From Chitinophaga caseinilytica (GTDB lineage Bacteria; Bacteroidota; Bacteroidia; Chitinophagales; Chitinophagaceae), in NCBI RefSeq assembly GCF_038396765.1, contig NZ_CP150096.1, positions 415,501 to 479,500 of the forward strand: a stretch of DNA of 64,000 nucleotides, in the 5' to 3' direction. The position numbers and the translations under genes are program-made. The first letter of the stretch is position 1, and each line of letters starts with the position of its first letter. Below, piece after piece: positions 43,498 to 52,388 of this stretch. The notes under the pieces were generated by a model. That model was not told where the DNA came from. It saw only the letters and a list, made by a program, of their open reading frames with translations, and made no database searches.

Positions 43498-44742
43498 CTA
43501 AACCGATTTTGCAAGACCGCTCCGCCGGGGCTTACATCCCTCGATACCATAGAAAACGATATACGCGTAGCACAGGATGGGGATGATGAAAGCCGTTGTC
43601 CACGATGCGCTATCGATCAGCCATCCCTGCAGCACCACGATCACCGCGCCGCCGGAAATGGCGGTAGACAAGATCCCCGACGCCTGCGTGATATGCTTCC
43701 CCACGCCGTTTACCGACAACGAGAAAATAATGGCGAACATCACCGAATTGCAAAGCCCCACGCTGATAAGCGCCCACACCGCCAGCGGCCCGCCGCTCGT
43801 CATCGACACCACGATCCCCGCAATCGCCGCCAGACCATTGATCACCAGCATCCTTTCCGGCCGCACCACGCGCAGCAACCCCACGCCCAGGAGCCGCCCG
43901 ATCAACATCGCCCCCCAATAAAAAGATACATACCGGTTCGCCTCCTGCTCCGTGATAGCCAGCGTATCGGCGATGTAATTGGTCAGGAAAGACCCCACCG
44001 CCACTTCGGCCCCTACATAAAAAAAGATCGCCAGCGCCCCCAGCTTCAGGTTCCTGAAACCCAGCGCCGATCCGCCTTCCGCCTGCCCCTCTTCCACAGG
44101 CCGCACCTCCGGCAGCTTCATCCGCCACAACACCGCACTGATCACCACCAGCAACAACGCGATCCCCGCATAAGGATATTTCACGGCCGACGAGCCGCCG
44201 GCCGCCATCCCGGGCAATATCACCGCCGCACCGAACAACGGCGCCATGATCGTGCCCACGGAACCTACGCTCTGGATCATGTTCATGCGCGACGAAGCCG
44301 TTTCCGGCCGCCCCAGCACCACGATGTACGGGTTGGCAGACACCTGCATGAAAACGATCCCCACCGCTACGATGAACAGCGCCGCCAGGAAAAGGTAATA
44401 CGCATGCAGCAAAGCCGCCGGGTAAAACAACAGCGCACCCGCCGCCGCCACGAGAAAACCCGTCACCATGCCCTTCCGGAACCCGATGCGCGACACGATC
44501 CGTCCGGCAGGAATGGAAAAAATCCCGTACACGGCGAAAAAATAAAACTGCACGAGCGACGATTCCGTGTAACTCAGCGTGAACCCTTCCTTAAAATAAG
44601 GGATCAGCGTATCGTTGAGACAGGTGATGAAACCCAGCATGAAATACAGCACCGCAAGCGATAACAGCGCGGGCAGATAATTGCGGGACGAGGGAGTAGC
44701 GCCCTGGTGGACGCTCATTTCGGGCGAAAGTACGTTGGCCAT
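43498..44742 (-). CDS. MFS sugar transporter (FucP-like)
   Basis: This is a 414-residue inner-membrane proton symporter-type protein with 12 predicted helices. The N-terminus ends helix 1 with YFMLGFITCLNDTLIPYFKE and the loop 2-3 motif is AGRIVSRIGFRKG. QVSANPYIVVLG in helix 4 is the hallmark of FucP/glucose-galactose type carriers. It follows the AGE epimerase gene by 21 bases. The likely cargo is a hexose or acylated hexosamine released by the SusC/D-encoded system; the exact sugar is not known. Confidence 0.87.
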   Translation of the reverse strand: MANVLSPEMSVHQGATPSSRNYLPALLSLAVLYFMLGFITCLNDTLIPYFKEGFTLSYTESSLVQFYFFAVYGIFSIPAGRIVSRIGFRKGMVTGFLVAAAGALLFYPAALLHAYYLFLAALFIVAVGIVFMQVSANPYIVVLGRPETASSRMNMIQSVGSVGTIMAPLFGAAVILPGMAAGGSSAVKYPYAGIALLLVVISAVLWRMKLPEVRPVEEGQAEGGSALGFRNLKLGALAIFFYVGAEVAVGSFLTNYIADTLAITEQEANRYVSFYWGAMLIGRLLGVGLLRVVRPERMLVINGLAAIAGIVVSMTSGGPLAVWALISVGLCNSVMFAIIFSLSVNGVGKHITQASGILSTAISGGAVIVVLQGWLIDSASWTTAFIIPILCYAYIVFYGIEGCKPRRSGLAKSV

Positions 44743-44763
44743 AATACGATCAAATCTGGTTGG

Positions 44764-45948
44764 TTATACAGTTACGGTTTGCGAAACGGCGATCTCCTCC
44801 AGCGTTTTCCAACTGAGGAACAGCGAGCGCGGAACATGGAAACAACCTTTCCATTTCCCGCCCTTCAGCGGCAGCAGCACTTCTCCCCTGCGGTTTAGGT
44901 ACCCGAACCATTCGCCGAACTCGGCGTCGCGGAAATGCCGCCAGGTATAGTTATGCAGCCGGTGAAACCACTGGCGGCAACGCTCGTCGCCGGTGTAGCG
45001 ATAGCCTTTCAGCATGGCCACAATGGCTTCGTGATGCACCCACCAGAGCTTCTGGTCCCATTCCAGTTGTTGCGGAGGCCGTCCTTTCGCGTCCATAAAA
45101 TAGAAAATTCCTTCGAATGATGTATCCCATCCAAATTCGAGCATGCGCAAAGCGATGTCTTTACACCTGATCATGAGGGCTTCATCGCCCAGGCGATGTG
45201 CGATGTCCATGAGGAACCACATCGATTCCAGGCTGTGCCCGGGCGATACGAGACGGCCTTCGAAGGAATCCGACAGGCGCCCGTCTGGCGTCACGTTTTC
45301 CATGATGAGCCCGGTTTCCGGATCGTAGAAATCTTCCATCACCGCACGCACACATTCGCGGATGGTGCTGTCTACCGTTTCGTGCGGCAGCACGTGCTCC
45401 ACTTCCAGCACCAGGTTGGAAAGGATCATGGGGAGCGATAGCCCCTTCAGCGGCCGCGTTCCGGGAACGGCTTTGGAGTAGCTGCCCTTCGGCTGGCTGA
45501 ACCGGGAAAGGATGCTTTGAAACGTGCGCAGCGCCACATCATTATATTCCGCCTTGCCGGTAGCTTTGCCCAGCTGCGCGAACGCCATGGCGGCGAAGCA
45601 GTCGGAAAAAATGTTGTACGCCTGTACGAGGGGACGGCCTTCGCGAGTGAGGCTGAAATACCAGTTCTCATGGGCGTCGCGCCCATGGCGCAACATAAAA
45701 TCAGCCCCGTGCTCAGCGGTTTTCAGCCATTCGTCGCGCCGGCCCAGTTTGTTGCAGAGCATGGCGAACGTCCACACCTGGCGGCCCTGCAGCCAGGCGA
45801 ATTTATCGGTATCGAAAACGTTCCCTTCCCGGTCGAGACAGGTGAAAAATCCACCAAACTCCTCGTCTATGGAATGTTTCAGCCAGAATGGGATCACATC
45901 GTTCAGCAGGTTGTCGCGGTACTGCTCCGCGATTTGTAACAGGTTCAT
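44764..45948 (-). CDS. AGE family epimerase
   Basis: This is a protein of about 394 residues of the N-acylglucosamine/cellobiose 2-epimerase family. The ATG at 45948 gives the correct N-terminus (MNLLQIAEQYRDNLLNDVIP); upstream in-frame residues to 46170 do not look conserved. Conserved family features are GGFFTCLDREGN, RQVWTFAMLCNKLG, SPGHSLESMWFLMD and WVHHEAIVAMLKGYRYTGD, including the catalytic His residues and the alpha-barrel signature. It could epimerise N-acetylglucosamine to N-acetylmannosamine or act on a mannose disaccharide. It forms an operon with the MFS gene and is divergent from the ROK regulator. Confidence 0.85.
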   Translation of the reverse strand: MNLLQIAEQYRDNLLNDVIPFWLKHSIDEEFGGFFTCLDREGNVFDTDKFAWLQGRQVWTFAMLCNKLGRRDEWLKTAEHGADFMLRHGRDAHENWYFSLTREGRPLVQAYNIFSDCFAAMAFAQLGKATGKAEYNDVALRTFQSILSRFSQPKGSYSKAVPGTRPLKGLSLPMILSNLVLEVEHVLPHETVDSTIRECVRAVMEDFYDPETGLIMENVTPDGRLSDSFEGRLVSPGHSLESMWFLMDIAHRLGDEALMIRCKDIALRMLEFGWDTSFEGIFYFMDAKGRPPQQLEWDQKLWWVHHEAIVAMLKGYRYTGDERCRQWFHRLHNYTWRHFRDAEFGEWFGYLNRRGEVLLPLKGGKWKGCFHVPRSLFLSWKTLEEIAVSQTVTV

Positions 45949-46179
45949 AAGTTGATAATAAAAGTTCTGAATCGGGTCGTAACAAAAGATGCGGCGGCGG
46001 GCCGTTGCGAACAGCCTTCCCTTCACCCGACAATAATCGATTGCATGAAAAGCGGTTTTTAGATGAAGGCGGAACGGTCGCTCAGAAGCACAACTTCTCA
46101 TAACGCGGCCACCGGTCCACGGTTTTTCGATCATATCCGGTGCGCGTCCCGCTTCGACGGCGCCCGGCATAATGCAGGA

Positions 46180-46202
46180 CTCTAAATAACAATTTTATTT
46201 AG
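46180..46202. promoter_or_regulatory. palindromic operator candidate between AGE epimerase and ROK genes
   Basis: Perfect 9-bp arms TCTAAATAA and TTATTTAGA flank a 5-base centre. The site lies 101 bases before the ROK start and 232 bases before the epimerase start, in a 354-base gap that otherwise has no gene. Its AAATAA/TTATTT halves recall sites of ROK-family repressors (NagC/Mlc type), in inverted order. ROK binding is inferred. Confidence 0.6.
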
Positions 46203-46302
46203 AATACTGCAACTAGTTTTTTAATTATTTTAATAAATATGGGAGATATAAACCTTGGGGCAAATTTTGCTACTTTGACCCCTTCAATGAAGTAGCAGCG
46301 AA

Positions 46303-47532
46303 ATGAGCCGTCATACCTTTTTCGAAGATCTCCGGAACGATGCCATCACGGGCGTAGCGTACAAGAACCTGCAACAGAAGAAGCAGGTTTTGTCGTGGTT
46401 CGTGAATGCGGGCAACACCACCATCGCCGATCTGAGCCGCGAGCTGAACGCCAGCGTACCGAAAGTGGGCGAGCTGATCAACGAGCTGATCGCCGACGGA
46501 CTGGTAAAGGATTACGGGAAGATAGAAGCGGCGGCGGGCCGGCGGCCCAACGTGTACGGCCTGGAACCGGATTCGTTCTTTTTCGTGGGGGTGGATATCA
46601 AGCAATATTATGTGAACCTCGGGCTGGGGGATTTCAGGAACAACCTCGTCCGCACCCAGGAAAAGGTGCCTTTCCATCTCAAGAATACCCCGGAGGCCCT
46701 CAACCGATTGTGCGACATTATCACCGAGTTCATCGCCGCTTCGGGTAAAGGGAAAAAGAAAGTCATCGGCATCGGCGTGAACCTTTCCGGCCGCATCAAT
46801 TACCGTTCGGGCTACAGTTTCAGCTTCTTCCATTTCCAGGAAGACCCGCTCAGCAAGGTGATCGAGCAGCGGCTGGGCATTCCTACTTTCCTGGAAAACG
46901 ACTCCCGTGCCGTGGCCTACGGTGAATTCAGCAGCGGCGCCTATCACGAGAAAAATGCGTTCTTCATCAACCTCGAGCACGGCATCGGCATGGGGCTGTT
47001 GTTGAACGGACAATTATATTACGGTAAATCCGGTTTCGCCGGAGACATTGGCCACATCCCGGTGTTCGACAACGAAATCCTTTGTCATTGCGGAAAGAAA
47101 GGCTGCCTGGAAACGGAAGCTTCCGGCGCCGCGCTCACCCGCCTGTTCATCCGCCGCCTCCGCGAAGGGGCGAGCAGCATCGTAGCCAAGCGCATCCCCA
47201 ACCCGGACGATGTGCAGCTGGAAGACATCCTCGCCGCCGTGAAGCAGGAAGATACCCTCGCCATCGAGCTCATCGCGGAAATCGGGGAGAAACTCGGCCG
47301 GGGGATCGCCATCCTCATCAATATCCTCAACCCGGAAGTGGTGATCCTCGGCGGGGCACTCGCTTCCACCGGCGATTATATTTTACTGCCCATCCGCAGC
47401 GCTATCAATAAATTTTCGTTGACTTTGGTGAATAACGATACCAAGCTCGTGCTGTCCCGCAAGGGGGAACATGCGGGCATGGCCGGCGCCTGCCTGCTGG
47501 TGCGCGACCGCCTTCTGGCGCTGATCGATTAA
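46303..47532 (+). CDS. ROK family transcriptional regulator
   Basis: This is a 409-residue repressor-type ROK protein. A winged helix (TTIADLSRELNASVPKVGEL) sits at about residues 40-70, and a ROK kinase-like sensor follows with FVGVDIKQYYVNLGLGDF, GIGVNLSGRIN, PTFLENDSRAVAYGEFSSGA, GKSGFAGDIGHIPV and the zinc-binding CHCGKKGCLETEASG. ATP-binding features are relaxed, as in the repressors NagC and Mlc. It is divergent from the AGE/MFS operon and probably controls it in response to a sugar. Confidence 0.88.
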   Translation: MSRHTFFEDLRNDAITGVAYKNLQQKKQVLSWFVNAGNTTIADLSRELNASVPKVGELINELIADGLVKDYGKIEAAAGRRPNVYGLEPDSFFFVGVDIKQYYVNLGLGDFRNNLVRTQEKVPFHLKNTPEALNRLCDIITEFIAASGKGKKKVIGIGVNLSGRINYRSGYSFSFFHFQEDPLSKVIEQRLGIPTFLENDSRAVAYGEFSSGAYHEKNAFFINLEHGIGMGLLLNGQLYYGKSGFAGDIGHIPVFDNEILCHCGKKGCLETEASGAALTRLFIRRLREGASSIVAKRIPNPDDVQLEDILAAVKQEDTLAIELIAEIGEKLGRGIAILINILNPEVVILGGALASTGDYILLPIRSAINKFSLTLVNNDTKLVLSRKGEHAGMAGACLLVRDRLLALID

Positions 47533-47648
47533 GGAAAAATGGAGCGGCAAATGAAAATTTGCACCCTGTATGCTATTTCACTTAACACGTATCTAAATCA
47601 GCAATTATACTTTACGGTCTATGCCGATCTCGTGCCGAGTGAAGTCTA

Positions 47649-48998
47649 TCATCCAAGAATTTCAGCGCAGGGATCGGGATAGGCGGCCAATGTTATCAAC
47701 TGTTGCGGCAGCGGCCCGTTTTGCCAAACGCCATGCAATGCCAGCGCGGCTCCCAGGGCGGTAGCCTGCGGCACGGTAGCCGCAAACACCTCCATTCCAC
47801 GGAACTGCGCCGCCAGCATGCGCATGAACACTTCGTTCTTCCCGAACCCTCCGTCCACAAAGATCTTCCGTACCGGCGCACCTTCCAGCACGAGCGCGGT
47901 GGAATGGTATTGCGCGGTCACGAGGTCGTATATCAATTGATGGTAAGCTGCTGTATCGGAATGGAAACCGGCCAGGTCACGGCTGGCGAAATCTCCGCCA
48001 GGCAACATTTCTCCCATCATCGCCGCGATGAACGGCACTGATTGGTAATGCGCCGGCTCCCGGTTGAAATGCGCCGCGATGCGCGCCACTTCCCGCTCGT
48101 GCACGAACCCTGAAAACAGCCGCGCCGCTTTCACCGGCCGCGCGTCGTACGAAAGGTAGCACAGGCAATCCTGCTCCAGCTCCCCGGCCGTGAGCGGCGT
48201 GTCGTTGAAAGGGTTCAGCGAAATGCACCAGGTGCCGGTGGAAATAAGCACGAACGGTTCCCTGAATTGCAACAAATACGGGATGAGCGCGGCGGAAGAA
48301 TCGTGGAGGCCCGGCCCGGTGGGGATTTCCCGTCCTGCCACAGTTCCGTTCACCACTTCGCCCGCGTTCCGCAACGGCCCCATCACGCCCGCCAGTCGCT
48401 CGTTTTGCACCCACGCATGGTAATCCCGTTTTTCGAAATCCCACAGCGCGGTATGGCAGCCGATGCTGGTGATATCCGCGCAGGGCGCGCCCGTCAGCAG
48501 AAAACTCACATATTGCGGCAGATGCAACGCATGTTTGACCTGCGTAAAAAGCTCAGGACGCTCCATTCGCAGGCGATACAGCTGCAGCCCCGAATTCAGG
48601 CTATCCAGCGCGGGAGACGCCGTTTGCCGGGAGAACCCCGATTTCCCGCCGTATCGTTCGTATAGCCGGTTACGTAGCTCCGCCGGGTAAGATTTGAGAT
48701 AATTGTACAACGGCGTCAGCGGCTTCCCACCGGCATCGATATACACGAGGCTCGCGCCGTAGGCGGACACATTCACCGCACGCACGTCCACACCCGGCAG
48801 CGCCAGGGCTTCTTCCAGCGATGCGTGCACGAATTCGCGGAGACTGTGGAGGCACTCGCAGGGATCCCCGTCTTCGTCGGCCGTTTCGGGCAGCCGCACG
48901 TTTTTTTCATGCACCACGCGATACGCCCCGTCGAAGAGGAACAGTTTTTTATTGGTTTTGCCGATGTCGAGCACGGCGATAACGGGAATTTTCGTCAT
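47649..48998 (-). CDS. rhaB: rhamnulokinase-type FGGY carbohydrate kinase
   Basis: This is a 449-residue kinase that phosphorylates L-rhamnulose. It begins VIAVLDIGKTNKKLFLFDG, and the C-terminal half has VDGGFGKNEVFMRMLAAQF and VPQATALGAALALHGV, the usual FGGY pattern. The N-terminal DIGKTN in place of DxGT occurs in this branch. The gene order (transporter, fused aldolase/dehydrogenase, isomerase, kinase) makes rhamnulokinase the best call. It starts 3 bases after the isomerase stop and is the last gene of the operon. Confidence 0.85.
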   Translation of the reverse strand: MTKIPVIAVLDIGKTNKKLFLFDGAYRVVHEKNVRLPETADEDGDPCECLHSLREFVHASLEEALALPGVDVRAVNVSAYGASLVYIDAGGKPLTPLYNYLKSYPAELRNRLYERYGGKSGFSRQTASPALDSLNSGLQLYRLRMERPELFTQVKHALHLPQYVSFLLTGAPCADITSIGCHTALWDFEKRDYHAWVQNERLAGVMGPLRNAGEVVNGTVAGREIPTGPGLHDSSAALIPYLLQFREPFVLISTGTWCISLNPFNDTPLTAGELEQDCLCYLSYDARPVKAARLFSGFVHEREVARIAAHFNREPAHYQSVPFIAAMMGEMLPGGDFASRDLAGFHSDTAAYHQLIYDLVTAQYHSTALVLEGAPVRKIFVDGGFGKNEVFMRMLAAQFRGMEVFAATVPQATALGAALALHGVWQNGPLPQQLITLAAYPDPCAEILG

Positions 48999-49001
48999 GG
49001 T

Positions 49002-50276
49002 TTATAAACCTGTAGCAATGGTCGATACCCCTCTCCTGCTGATGAGCCCCGAACGGACTTTCTCGCCGCGGTACACGCCCAGCGGACTGAGCGCACCGCC
49101 CGCCCGGAGGCGCGCTTCGGCTACCAGCGGCCTTACATCGGTACGGTACGCCTGTTGCAGGATTTCCTGCGCGGCCACCACATCGTTCCTTTCCTGCGCA
49201 GCGGTGAGCGCGGCGCGGTCTACCAGCAACGCCTGCGCATAGGCGATGAGGATCGCTTCCACGGATTGCAGCAGGTCTTCCAGCGGGTCTTTCACGTTGT
49301 GGGACGCGTCGATCATCCAGCCCAGGTCTGTCGCGTGTTTCATATTGCGCGCATTCATCCCGTCTACCAGTTCACAGAAAATCAGGAACAGCTGGTAAGG
49401 CTTGATGCTGCCCACGGTAAGGTCGTCGTCACCGTATTTCGAATCATTGAAATGGAACCCGCCCAGTTTGCCTTCCATGAGCAGCAGCGAAACGATCTGT
49501 TCGATGTTGGCGTTGGGAAGATGATGGCCGAGGTCTACCAGCGTGTATGCCTTTTTGCCCAGTTTGGAAGCGAAGAGGTACGACTGGCCCCAATCGCCGA
49601 CGGTCGTGGAATAAAAATTCGGTTCGAAGGCTTTGTATTCGACGAACATCTTCCAGTGGTCGGGCAGTTCCGCATAAATCTCGCTCAAACCTTCCAGCGT
49701 GTTTTCGAACGCTTTGCGGAAGCTCAATTGGCCGGGGAAGCACGATCCGTCAGACAGCCAGACGGTGAGCGATTCTGAGCCGAGTGCCACGCCTTGGCGG
49801 ATCACTTCGATATTATGTTCGATGGCCTGTTTGCGGACATCGCGGTTTACATGTTGGAGGGAGCCGAATTTGTAGCTGTGCTCCTGGCCCGGCTGGTCCT
49901 GGAAGGTGTTCGAGTTCATGGCGTCGAACCGGATCCCGTGCGCGGCCGCGAGGGCGCGGATGTGGGCGGGGTCTTCCGGGATATCCCAGGGAATATGCAG
50001 CGAAATGGCGCCGCTGGCGCGGTTGAGGCGATGCAGCAGCCCGATGTCTTCGATTTTTTCTTCGAGATTGCGCGGCTCGCCACCGGCGGGGAACCTGCCG
50101 AACCGGGTGCCCCCGGTGCCGAGGGCCCAGCTGGGGATCGCCACCTGGAATTCGCCGAGCAGGCGGAGGACTTCCTCGGCATGGGGGATTTCTCCCTGTA
50201 GATAAGCCAGCGCCCGTTCATGTTTACGGAGCGCCTGGCCATTATAACCGTCTATCTTATTCTGGTCGATTTGCAT
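49002..50276 (-). CDS. rhaI: L-rhamnose isomerase-type sugar isomerase
   Basis: This is a protein of 424 residues from the ATG at 50276. It starts MQIDQNKIDGYNGQALRKHE, and an open extension upstream of this is rejected because it overlaps the neighbouring gene and lacks homology. A TIM-barrel sugar isomerase pattern is visible: FEVAIPSWALGTGGTRFG-like, LHIPWDIPEDPAHI, MFVEYKAFEPNFYSTTVGDW, LVDLGHHLPNANIEQI and GGFHFNDSKYGDDDLTVGS. The Glu/His/Asp residues of these motifs would bind the metal. The sequence is of the RhaI (Pseudomonas/Rhizobium) type, not E. coli RhaA. Confidence 0.85.
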   Translation of the reverse strand: MQIDQNKIDGYNGQALRKHERALAYLQGEIPHAEEVLRLLGEFQVAIPSWALGTGGTRFGRFPAGGEPRNLEEKIEDIGLLHRLNRASGAISLHIPWDIPEDPAHIRALAAAHGIRFDAMNSNTFQDQPGQEHSYKFGSLQHVNRDVRKQAIEHNIEVIRQGVALGSESLTVWLSDGSCFPGQLSFRKAFENTLEGLSEIYAELPDHWKMFVEYKAFEPNFYSTTVGDWGQSYLFASKLGKKAYTLVDLGHHLPNANIEQIVSLLLMEGKLGGFHFNDSKYGDDDLTVGSIKPYQLFLIFCELVDGMNARNMKHATDLGWMIDASHNVKDPLEDLLQSVEAILIAYAQALLVDRAALTAAQERNDVVAAQEILQQAYRTDVRPLVAEARLRAGGALSPLGVYRGEKVRSGLISRRGVSTIATGL

Positions 50277-50290
50277 GGTGTACTGTTTTA

Positions 50291-52381
50291 CTATCTGACA
50301 AAAGCCATGGCCACGCCGCCGTCTACGTTCAGCACGTTGCCCGTCGCTTTCTGCAATAATCCTCCAACGAATGCGAAACATGCGTCTGCAATGTCTTCCG
50401 GCAAAATCACCTGGTTGAGCAATGTGCGTTTCGCGTAATAAGCCGGCAGTTCTTCCACTTTCACGCCGTAGGCTTTGGCCCTGCCTTCCGCCCATGCGCC
50501 GGCCCAGATGGTGCTGTCGGCGATCACGGCATCGGGGTTCACGACGTTCACGCGAATTCGGTCTTTCCCCAGCTCTGCGGCGTTCAGACGGCTCAGATGC
50601 AGCTGCGCCGCTTTCGCGGACCCGTATGCGGCGTTGTTGGGGCCGGATACGAGGGCGTTTTTGCTGACGATGTTCAGCACATCGCCACCGAGATTCTGTT
50701 TCCGCATCATTTCCACACCTGCCTGCGTCACGAAGAACTGTCCTTTGACGAGCACATCGTACAACAGGTCCCAATCCTTTTCCGTATGCTCTTCCAGCGG
50801 TTTGGAGATGGAAAGCCCCGCACAGTTGACCACAATATCTATCCCGCCAAACGCCAGCGCAGCGGTGTGATAGGCGCTGGCCACGTTACCGCCGTCTTTC
50901 ACGTCGAGCAGCGCGGCGGCGCAGGCATCTTTCCCGAATTCCTTTTCGAATGCGGTTTTCGCTTCCGCCAAACGGTCTGCGTTGTTGTCGGACAGCACTA
51001 CCACGGCGCCTTCCTGCGCAAACTTCCGGGCGATGGCCTTCCCGATGCCGCCCGCGCTCCCCGTCACCAGGGCGATGCGGCCGGTAAGGGCTTTGGGCCT
51101 GGGCATGCGCTGTAGTTTCGCTTCCTCCAGCAGCCAGTATTCGATATCGAACGCTTCCTGCCGCGGCAGCGAAGTGTAGGAAGATACGGCTTCGGCGCCG
51201 CGCATCACGTTGATGGCGTTGATATAGAATTCAGCGGCCACGCGTGCCGTTTGCTTGTCTTTCGCGAAGGTGAACATACCAATTCCCGGGCATAAAATCA
51301 CTACCGGATTTGCATCGCGCATGGCCGGGCTGTTCGGATGTTTGCACTTGTCGTAATATTCCGCGTACATTTTCCGGTAATCGTCGAATGCGGACGCGAG
51401 CTTTTCGCTGTTGGCGGCCGTTTCCGGATGTACGACCAGCGGACTGATCTTCGTTCGCAGGAAGTGATCGGGGCACGAGGTGCCGAGGGGCGCGAGGCGC
51501 TCCAGGTCGTTGGAATGGATGAACTGCAGCACGCGCTCATCGTCCGTGAAATGCCCGATCATCCGCTGGTTGGACGAGGCGAGGCCTCTTAGTACCGGCG
51601 CCAGCTCCGCGGCTTTGGCGAGCCTTTCCGCCTGGGGAAGCGCTTCCATGCGGGCGCCGCCGAAAACGGGGCGCGATTTGCCGAGGTGTTTCTCCAGGTA
51701 TTCCGCACACTGCTCGATCACTTCGAGGGTGTTGATATAGGATTCGTACGCCGTATCTCCCCAGGTGAACAACCCGTGCGATCCCAGCATGATGCCGCGG
51801 ATGCCGGGGTTCGCGTCCAGGCAGGCTTTCAGCTGTAGTCCCAGGTCGAAGCCCGGGCGCTGCCAGGGCACCCAGCCGATCTTCCCGCCAAACAGTTCCT
51901 GCGTGATCTTTTCCCCGTCTTTCGCCGCCGCAATGGCGATGGCCGCGTCCGGGTGCAGGTGATCGATATGTTTGAACGGCAGGAAACCGTGCAGCGGCGT
52001 GTCGATAGACGGCGCTTTGGATTTGAGGTCGTATATGCAATGATCGAAGAGGGCTACCATTTCATCTTCCATCTGCATGCCTTTGTAGATGGATTTCAGG
52101 CTGCGGAGGCGGTCTACGTACAACGCGGCGAGGCCGCTGCGCTGCAAGGTCCCCAAATCGCCGCCGGAACCTTTTACCCACATCACTTCCACGGGGTTGC
52201 CGGTGAGGGGATCGGGCGCGGTGGCCTTGCAGCTGGTGTTGCCGCCACCGTAGTTGGTGAGCCGGAGGTCTGCACCCAGCAGGTTGGAACGGTAGATCAG
52301 CAGGGCCACTTCATCGCCCGCCATCGCGGCGGCTTTGCCCTCATCCCATAAATAACTTACATGTTTGAATTGCTTCGTCAT
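50291..52381 (-). CDS. bifunctional rhamnulose-1-phosphate aldolase/short-chain dehydrogenase
   Basis: This is a 696-residue fusion. The N-terminal class II aldolase domain (about 30-370) includes NYGGGNTSCKA, TPLHGFLPFKHIDHLHPDA and GSHGLFTWGDTAYESY, with His residues for the metal. The C-terminal SDR domain (about 435-695) has the NAD motif TGSAGGIGKAIARKF and the NNAAYGSAKAAQLHLS active site. It splits rhamnulose 1-phosphate to dihydroxyacetone phosphate and lactaldehyde and handles the aldehyde in the same chain. It precedes the isomerase gene by 14 bases. The fusion is well known in Bacteroidota and other phyla. Confidence 0.9.
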   Translation of the reverse strand: MTKQFKHVSYLWDEGKAAAMAGDEVALLIYRSNLLGADLRLTNYGGGNTSCKATAPDPLTGNPVEVMWVKGSGGDLGTLQRSGLAALYVDRLRSLKSIYKGMQMEDEMVALFDHCIYDLKSKAPSIDTPLHGFLPFKHIDHLHPDAAIAIAAAKDGEKITQELFGGKIGWVPWQRPGFDLGLQLKACLDANPGIRGIMLGSHGLFTWGDTAYESYINTLEVIEQCAEYLEKHLGKSRPVFGGARMEALPQAERLAKAAELAPVLRGLASSNQRMIGHFTDDERVLQFIHSNDLERLAPLGTSCPDHFLRTKISPLVVHPETAANSEKLASAFDDYRKMYAEYYDKCKHPNSPAMRDANPVVILCPGIGMFTFAKDKQTARVAAEFYINAINVMRGAEAVSSYTSLPRQEAFDIEYWLLEEAKLQRMPRPKALTGRIALVTGSAGGIGKAIARKFAQEGAVVVLSDNNADRLAEAKTAFEKEFGKDACAAALLDVKDGGNVASAYHTAALAFGGIDIVVNCAGLSISKPLEEHTEKDWDLLYDVLVKGQFFVTQAGVEMMRKQNLGGDVLNIVSKNALVSGPNNAAYGSAKAAQLHLSRLNAAELGKDRIRVNVVNPDAVIADSTIWAGAWAEGRAKAYGVKVEELPAYYAKRTLLNQVILPEDIADACFAFVGGLLQKATGNVLNVDGGVAMAFVR

Positions 52382-52388
52382 CGATCAA

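Noticed and set aside
47533..47648. Small inverted repeat GCAAAT/ATTTGC after the ROK gene
   Set aside because: The stem is short and there is no T-run, so it is not called as a terminator.
50277..50774. N-terminal extension of the rhamnose isomerase frame
   Set aside because: It overlaps the conserved end of the aldolase/dehydrogenase gene and is Arg-rich without homology; the ATG at 50276 fits the family.
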